Below are positions 6,714-10,423 of a DNA stretch of 10,423 bases, one piece after another (the stretch's first letter is position 1; every line of letters begins with the position of its first letter). The notes under the pieces are model-generated. The model searched no databases. It worked only from the letters and a program-made list of their open reading frames with translations, and was not told the DNA's origin. Both the position numbers and the translations under genes were made by a program. The DNA is from Dehalococcoidia bacterium UBA1141 (lineage in GTDB: Bacteria > Chloroflexota > Dehalococcoidia > Lucifugimonadales > UBA3495): NCBI GenBank assembly GCA_002311385.1, contig DCAE01000143.1, positions 39,813 through 50,235 on the forward strand. Reading direction: 5' to 3'.

Positions 6714-8132
6714 ATGCCAGAGGCAAGAGTCGATACCATAATCCGGGGCGGCCAAGTGGTGACCTCTACCCAGGTATACGATGCGGCCATAGCCATCTCC
6801 GGCGAGAAGATAGTGGCTCTAGGGCCGGAGAATCTGCTGCCACCCGCCGACAAATACATCGACGCCGAAGGCAAGCTGGTACTGCCCGGACTGATTGATT
6901 CCCACGTTCACTTGGATGGCCACGACGACTATGCCCTTGGCGCCAGGGCAGCCGCTTACGCTGGCCTCACCACGCTGATTCCCTTCGGCACCTATGACAT
7001 GGAGAAAGAAGAAACGCTGCCTGCTGCGGTGAACCGCATTCGCGAAGAGGTGGAGGCCTCGGCCGTGGTAGATTTTGGCTTCCACTTTATCTTGCAGAAC
7101 CGGCCCTACATCCTAGACGGGCTGCGTCAAGCTATGGAAATGGGCGTGAAATCCTACAAGATGTTCATGACCTACAAGAAGCGGCCTGGGCGCATGTGCG
7201 ACGACGATTTGATTTGCCAAGCCATGGAACAGGTGGCCGCCGGTGGCGGTGTGCTCCAACTCCATTGTGAAAGCGGGAACATCATCGATTACTTGGAGAA
7301 CAAGCTTATCGGAGAGGGTCACACCCACCCAACGGATTTCCCTTCCGCCTGCCCAGATTGGGCTGAAGAAGAAGCCATCAACCGGGCCATCCAGATGGGG
7401 GCGGCCACCAATTGCCCGACCTACGTGGTGCACTTGAGCACCAAGCTGGGATTGGAGCGGATAAGGCAAGCTCAGACGTTGGGCCAGGCGGTGTACACCG
7501 AAACCTGCCCTCAATACCTGCTCCTATCGGATGCTGAGATGGCCAAATACGGTCCTTTGGCCAAGATTGGCCCCCCTCTGCGGGCCGAAGACGGCCCCGA
7601 CCGGGACGCATTGTGGCGAGGGTTGGCCATGGGTCAGACTTCCATAGTCTCCAGTGACCACGCCCCACATCCCAGTGAGCTTAAGCAGATTGGTTGGGAG
7701 AACATCTTTGTCACCCCCGATGGCGCATCGGTGCCCTTCGGTTCTCCTGGATTGGAGACCATCGTGTCCTTGATGTACAGCGAGGGCGTGGTCAAGCGGG
7801 GTCTGCCCATCTGGTGGCTGGCGCGGGTGATGTCGGAGAATCCCGCCCGCATCTTCGGTCTATATCCGCGTAAAGGCACCATTCAAGTTGGGTCCGATGC
7901 TGACCTTTTAATCATCGACCCGGCCGGTGACCGGATTATCACGGCCAAAGACCACCAGAGCAACGCAGGCTACACCCTATTTGAGGGATGGCAGGTCAGT
8001 GGTCGTCCGTGGATGACCCTGCTGCGGGGTCAGGTGCTGCTGAACCAAGGCAAGTTGGAACAACAGCCGGGTTATGGCAAGTTCTTGGAATGCACGGGAC
8101 CGACCACGCCTCTAGGTGGACCGGTGATGTAG
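6714..8132 (+). CDS. Hydantoinase/dihydropyrimidinase-family cyclic amidohydrolase
   Basis: Binuclear metal hydrolase of the amidohydrolase superfamily that opens cyclic amide rings such as hydantoins, dihydropyrimidines or related imides. Product of 472 residues, normal for D-hydantoinases. All metal ligands are visible: H64 and H66 (DSHVHLD), the lysine to be carboxylated K149 (KSYKMFMTYK), H184 (LQLHCESG), H240 (YVVHLS) and D315 (SSDHAPH). Y154 is the usual substrate-contacting tyrosine. The C-terminal part has the family features FGLYPRKGTIQVGSDADLLI and QQPGYGKFL. The segment between H66 and the GARAAA helix is about seven residues shorter than in Geobacillus D-hydantoinase as I recall it. 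GAGGTG (6704-6709) precedes the ATG by 4 bases. Allantoinase or phenylhydantoinase activity cannot be excluded. It converges on the flavin monooxygenase gene, 28 bases between stops. Confidence 0.9.
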   Translation: MPEARVDTIIRGGQVVTSTQVYDAAIAISGEKIVALGPENLLPPADKYIDAEGKLVLPGLIDSHVHLDGHDDYALGARAAAYAGLTTLIPFGTYDMEKEETLPAAVNRIREEVEASAVVDFGFHFILQNRPYILDGLRQAMEMGVKSYKMFMTYKKRPGRMCDDDLICQAMEQVAAGGGVLQLHCESGNIIDYLENKLIGEGHTHPTDFPSACPDWAEEEAINRAIQMGAATNCPTYVVHLSTKLGLERIRQAQTLGQAVYTETCPQYLLLSDAEMAKYGPLAKIGPPLRAEDGPDRDALWRGLAMGQTSIVSSDHAPHPSELKQIGWENIFVTPDGASVPFGSPGLETIVSLMYSEGVVKRGLPIWWLARVMSENPARIFGLYPRKGTIQVGSDADLLIIDPAGDRIITAKDHQSNAGYTLFEGWQVSGRPWMTLLRGQVLLNQGKLEQQPGYGKFLECTGPTTPLGGPVM

Positions 8133-8160
8133 AGCCCGTCTACGTCGAGACAATGCAAGC

Positions 8161-9189
8161 CTATTTGAAAGCTGGCATGACCTTCTCAGCCAGCAGGCGG
8201 ACCGAGTTTACTACATGGGGGTTGGGTATCTGACCGCCGTAGTTCACTTCCATGACCACGCCAGTTATTCCTAGCTCTTCTTCGAACTCTTTCAGCCGGT
8301 CGGTCACAGCATCAGGAGTGCCGAAAATAACCCGGTTCTGTAGTATTTCTTCATACGGTGTATCGGCCATCTTGCGCAAACGCTCGGCTCCTTCGGCGGT
8401 GGCCGCAGTCTTGCTTAGCTCCTCCGCGCCGTAACGAATGGCGTGAAGGGTGCTTGCTTCAGGCTCGGATTTCGCCTTTCCTGGTTCCTCCGAAACATAT
8501 ATCGGGACTCGCATGGACACTTCCCCAGGGCCGCTGTGCCCGGCGTCAATCCGGGCTTGGCGGTAGAGCCCCAACCGTTCTTGAAGTTGGGGAAGAGGTG
8601 TGTTGGCGCTTATGAATATGGGATGGCCCATCTTGCCGACTATGGAGAAAGTGTCTTCGCTGGCCACCGCAATGCGAGTGGGCGGGTAGGGCTCCTGATA
8701 AGGCTTGGGAACTACTGTCACGTCCCGGTATGAATAGAACTCCCCTTCATGGGAAAACTGGGGGTTGCTCCAAGCCGACATTATCACTTCCAGCGCTTCG
8801 AAAAACCGTGCTCGGCTCTCCGCATAATCAACGTTGTAGCCTTGGTAATACTTGGTTAAGCCGCTCCGACCGATTCCAAACTCGAACCTGCCCTTGCTGA
8901 TTTGGTCCACGGTGGCCGCTTCCTCAGCTACGCGCAAGGGGTTGGTCAACGGCAGCACTTGGACTGCCATGCCTATTCGTATCTTGCTGGTGCGAGCGGC
9001 GAGGGCGCTGCAGAGCACCATGGGCGAGGCCAAAACCGACCGGTCAGGGCTGAAATGGTGTTCTGCCAGCCACACTGAATCGATCCCCATCTTCTCGGCC
9101 TCGATAATCTGGGCGAATGATTCATCAAAGGCCTCGGGTTGGCTCATGCCTTTGCGAACGTGAAAGTCGGTAAACATGCCAAAATTCAT
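8161..9189 (-). CDS. Luciferase-like flavin-dependent monooxygenase (LLM class), copy 1
   Basis: Bacterial-luciferase superfamily enzyme that uses reduced flavin (FMNH2 or F420H2) and usually oxygen to oxidise or cleave an organic substrate; the substrate is unknown. Product of 342 residues with a TIM-barrel pattern. It opens MNFGMFTDFH, carries AEHHF with His44 and His45 at the same positions as the catalytic region of LuxA, then IRIGMAVQVLPLTNPLRVAEE, and GRFEFGIGRSG (residues 100-110) of the flavin phosphate region. The C-terminus has FGTPDAVTDRLKEF and ends VMPAFK. GAGGAG (9196-9201) lies 6 bases before the ATG. It lies downstream of a second paralogue on the same strand, 117 bases away with a hairpin between them. 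Confidence 0.9.
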   Translation of the reverse strand: MNFGMFTDFHVRKGMSQPEAFDESFAQIIEAEKMGIDSVWLAEHHFSPDRSVLASPMVLCSALAARTSKIRIGMAVQVLPLTNPLRVAEEAATVDQISKGRFEFGIGRSGLTKYYQGYNVDYAESRARFFEALEVIMSAWSNPQFSHEGEFYSYRDVTVVPKPYQEPYPPTRIAVASEDTFSIVGKMGHPIFISANTPLPQLQERLGLYRQARIDAGHSGPGEVSMRVPIYVSEEPGKAKSEPEASTLHAIRYGAEELSKTAATAEGAERLRKMADTPYEEILQNRVIFGTPDAVTDRLKEFEEELGITGVVMEVNYGGQIPNPHVVNSVRLLAEKVMPAFK

Positions 9190-9195
9190 GGATAG

Positions 9196-9201
9196 CTCCT
9201 C
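9196..9201 (-). promoter_or_regulatory. Ribosome binding site of luciferase-like gene, copy 1
   Basis: Minus-strand GAGGAG ends 6 bases before the ATG at 9189 and supports that start. Confidence 0.6.
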
Positions 9202-9227
9202 AAAAGAACTGTGGGGACAGAAATCAA

Positions 9228-9256
9228 CAAGGGGTGAGGAAGATTCTCACCCCTTG
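9228..9256 (-). terminator. Hairpin between the two luciferase-like genes
   Basis: A perfect 11-bp inverted repeat (9228-9238 with 9246-9256) can extend inward by one G-T and one A-T pair. On the minus strand it is followed by TTGATTT, a modest T-rich tail. It lies 50 bases after the stop of the upstream gene and 38 bases before the ATG of the downstream one, so it could end transcription of copy 2 or attenuate copy 1. I see no clear promoter between the hairpin and copy 1. Confidence 0.65.
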
Positions 9257-9306
9257 GGCCGTTTAATTCCCAGTCAAATGACCCAGTAACACGAGTTAGC
9301 TTATGC

Positions 9307-10392
9307 CTAGCTGACCTTTGCTCCTTGGAAGTGGGGCATGACCTGCGTGGCGAACAACTCGATGGACCGCATCACTTTTTCGTGGGGCAGTCCTGGAAAG
9401 CCGAATGCGCCGAAGACGTGGTCAATGCCGGCAGCTTGAGTCTGCTTTAGTTGTTCAATTACCATCTCGGGGGTGCCCCGTAGTGGCGGCAGACCGGCGT
9501 GGCCCGGATCATCCCGGCGGTCCCGGTCTTGCTGCCGATTGGCCCAGTGCTCGTAGCCGGGCGGTATATTGCCTTGAGCGTCAATGGGTATGCCGATGGC
9601 AGCGCCGTTGGAGCCTGTAGAACGAAGTATGCGGGAGGAGAAGTCGTCCAAGCCCACCGGGTCTCGCTCCGCCTCTTCCTGGGTTGGGGCCACGTAGATA
9701 GCCTTAGACATGGGCGGGTCCAAGTGCTCATGAGGATGGCCGTATTCGTCCATCTTGTCCCGCCAGGCCTTAATCACTTGGGGAGCCTGACCCAAGATGT
9801 CCGTGGGCCCGCCGGCGATGACCTGAATCTGCCTGCTGGCAGCAAAATCTATACTGGCCGGAGTAGTGCTGACGGCTTGGAATAGGGGCGGGTAAGGCTT
9901 TTGGAGAGGCTTGGGCAACACCCATAAATCGTCTACGTGGGTATATTTGCCATGGAATGTCAACTTCTCTTCGGTCCAGGCTTTGATTATGACATCTACC
10001 GCTTCGGCGAAACGCTCCCGACTCTCGTTGATGTCCACGCCAATGCCCTCAAACTCTTGGCGCTGGTAGCCTGAACCGATGCCAAAGTTGAGTCTGCCTC
10101 CGCTCATGACATCCACCATGGCGGCTTCTTCGGCGACCATGATCGGGTTGTGCAGCGGCAGCACCACCACAGCGGTGCCGATTCGAATCTGCTTGGTCCG
10201 TGCAGCTACCTGTCCCAAGAAGGACCAGACGCCGGAAACCAGGCCGTGGCGGGAGAAGCGGTGCTCACCTATCCACACCTCGTCCATGCCTAGTTTGTCC
10301 GCCAACTCAATCTGTTCCAAAGCTTCATTGATAGACCTCTCTTGGGTCCAATCTTCATGCCAAGGCACAATCGTAAATAGACCGAATTTCAT
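9307..10392 (-). CDS. Luciferase-like flavin-dependent monooxygenase (LLM class), copy 2
   Basis: Paralogue of its neighbour in the luciferase-like monooxygenase superfamily; flavin-dependent oxidation of an unknown substrate. Product of 361 residues. It opens MKFGLFTIVPWHEDW and has GEHRF with His44 kept but the next His replaced by Arg45. IRIGTAVVVLPLHNPIMVAEEAAMVD and GRLNFGIGSGYQRQEFEG (residues 99-116) form the flavin-binding face. A polar, charged stretch around residues 280-305 (WANRQQDRDRRDD) precedes the family's GTPEMVIEQL and is not matched in copy 1. It ends VMPHFQGAKVS. AAAGGAG lies 7 bases before the ATG at 10392, which fixes the start. Divergence from copy 1 is large, so the two are old paralogues, probably with different substrates. 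Confidence 0.9.
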   Translation of the reverse strand: MKFGLFTIVPWHEDWTQERSINEALEQIELADKLGMDEVWIGEHRFSRHGLVSGVWSFLGQVAARTKQIRIGTAVVVLPLHNPIMVAEEAAMVDVMSGGRLNFGIGSGYQRQEFEGIGVDINESRERFAEAVDVIIKAWTEEKLTFHGKYTHVDDLWVLPKPLQKPYPPLFQAVSTTPASIDFAASRQIQVIAGGPTDILGQAPQVIKAWRDKMDEYGHPHEHLDPPMSKAIYVAPTQEEAERDPVGLDDFSSRILRSTGSNGAAIGIPIDAQGNIPPGYEHWANRQQDRDRRDDPGHAGLPPLRGTPEMVIEQLKQTQAAGIDHVFGAFGFPGLPHEKVMRSIELFATQVMPHFQGAKVS

Positions 10393-10399
10393 CTTGAGG

Positions 10400-10406
10400 C
10401 TCCTTT
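10400..10406 (-). promoter_or_regulatory. Ribosome binding site of luciferase-like gene, copy 2
   Basis: Minus-strand AAAGGAG ends 7 bases before the ATG at 10392. The promoter, if any, lies beyond the right edge. Confidence 0.6.
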
Positions 10407-10423
10407 CTCGAGATTTTTGCTCC

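Noticed and set aside
6617..6898. 93-residue plus-strand frame upstream of and into the hydantoinase gene
   Set aside because: It overlaps the hydantoinase start in another frame, is rich in Arg and Ser, and has no SD or family signal.
1..10423. CRISPR arrays, tRNA/rRNA genes, insertion sequences or phage genes
   Set aside because: No repeated spacer pattern, no transposase or integrase frame, and no tRNA-like fold were seen by eye; nearly all sequence is accounted for by the nine genes.

Overview
The window is a compact bacterial chromosomal segment with eight complete genes and one gene cut by the left edge. The genes are closely packed, most have clear Shine-Dalgarno (SD) sites, and there is no sign of phage, insertion sequence, CRISPR array or RNA gene. 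By content it looks like an uncultured environmental bacterium. A ClpC-type (UVR-containing) unfoldase, a bacterial RadA, and two adjacent luciferase-like flavin monooxygenases beside a hydantoinase would fit a Chloroflexota lineage such as the SAR202 clade, which is known for expanded flavin monooxygenase families. That placement is inference from gene content only.

Left part (1-3401, + strand): the C-terminal two thirds of ClpC end in a strong hairpin (1810-1839). A near-perfect extended -10 promoter element starts immediately after it and probably drives radA, whose best start is a TTG at 1953. This is a protein-quality-control and DNA-repair housekeeping pair.

Middle part (3407-6437, - strand): a probable four-gene operon, read right to left, of a TTC38/StaR-like helical-repeat protein, an SDR oxidoreductase, moaD and moaE. 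The first two genes are 2 bases apart. A good sigma70-type promoter (TTGACA, 17-base spacer, TACACT) lies upstream of the first gene. MoaD and MoaE together form molybdopterin synthase, so the operon end serves molybdenum cofactor synthesis; the role of the first gene is unknown. moaE and radA converge with only 5 bases between their stops.

Right part (6714-10392): a + strand hydantoinase/dihydropyrimidinase-family hydrolase converges on two - strand luciferase-like monooxygenase paralogues. A strong hairpin lies between the two paralogues. Together the three could act on cyclic amides or N-heterocycles, with oxidation by a flavin enzyme and ring hydrolysis by the hydantoinase, but this rests on proximity alone.

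Overall this is mostly ordinary metabolic and housekeeping sequence. I do not see a convincing undescribed system. The best leads are the TTC38-like/SDR/moaDE operon, the shortened gate loop of the hydantoinase, the CX4C zinc finger of RadA, and the two hairpin-based regulatory spots.
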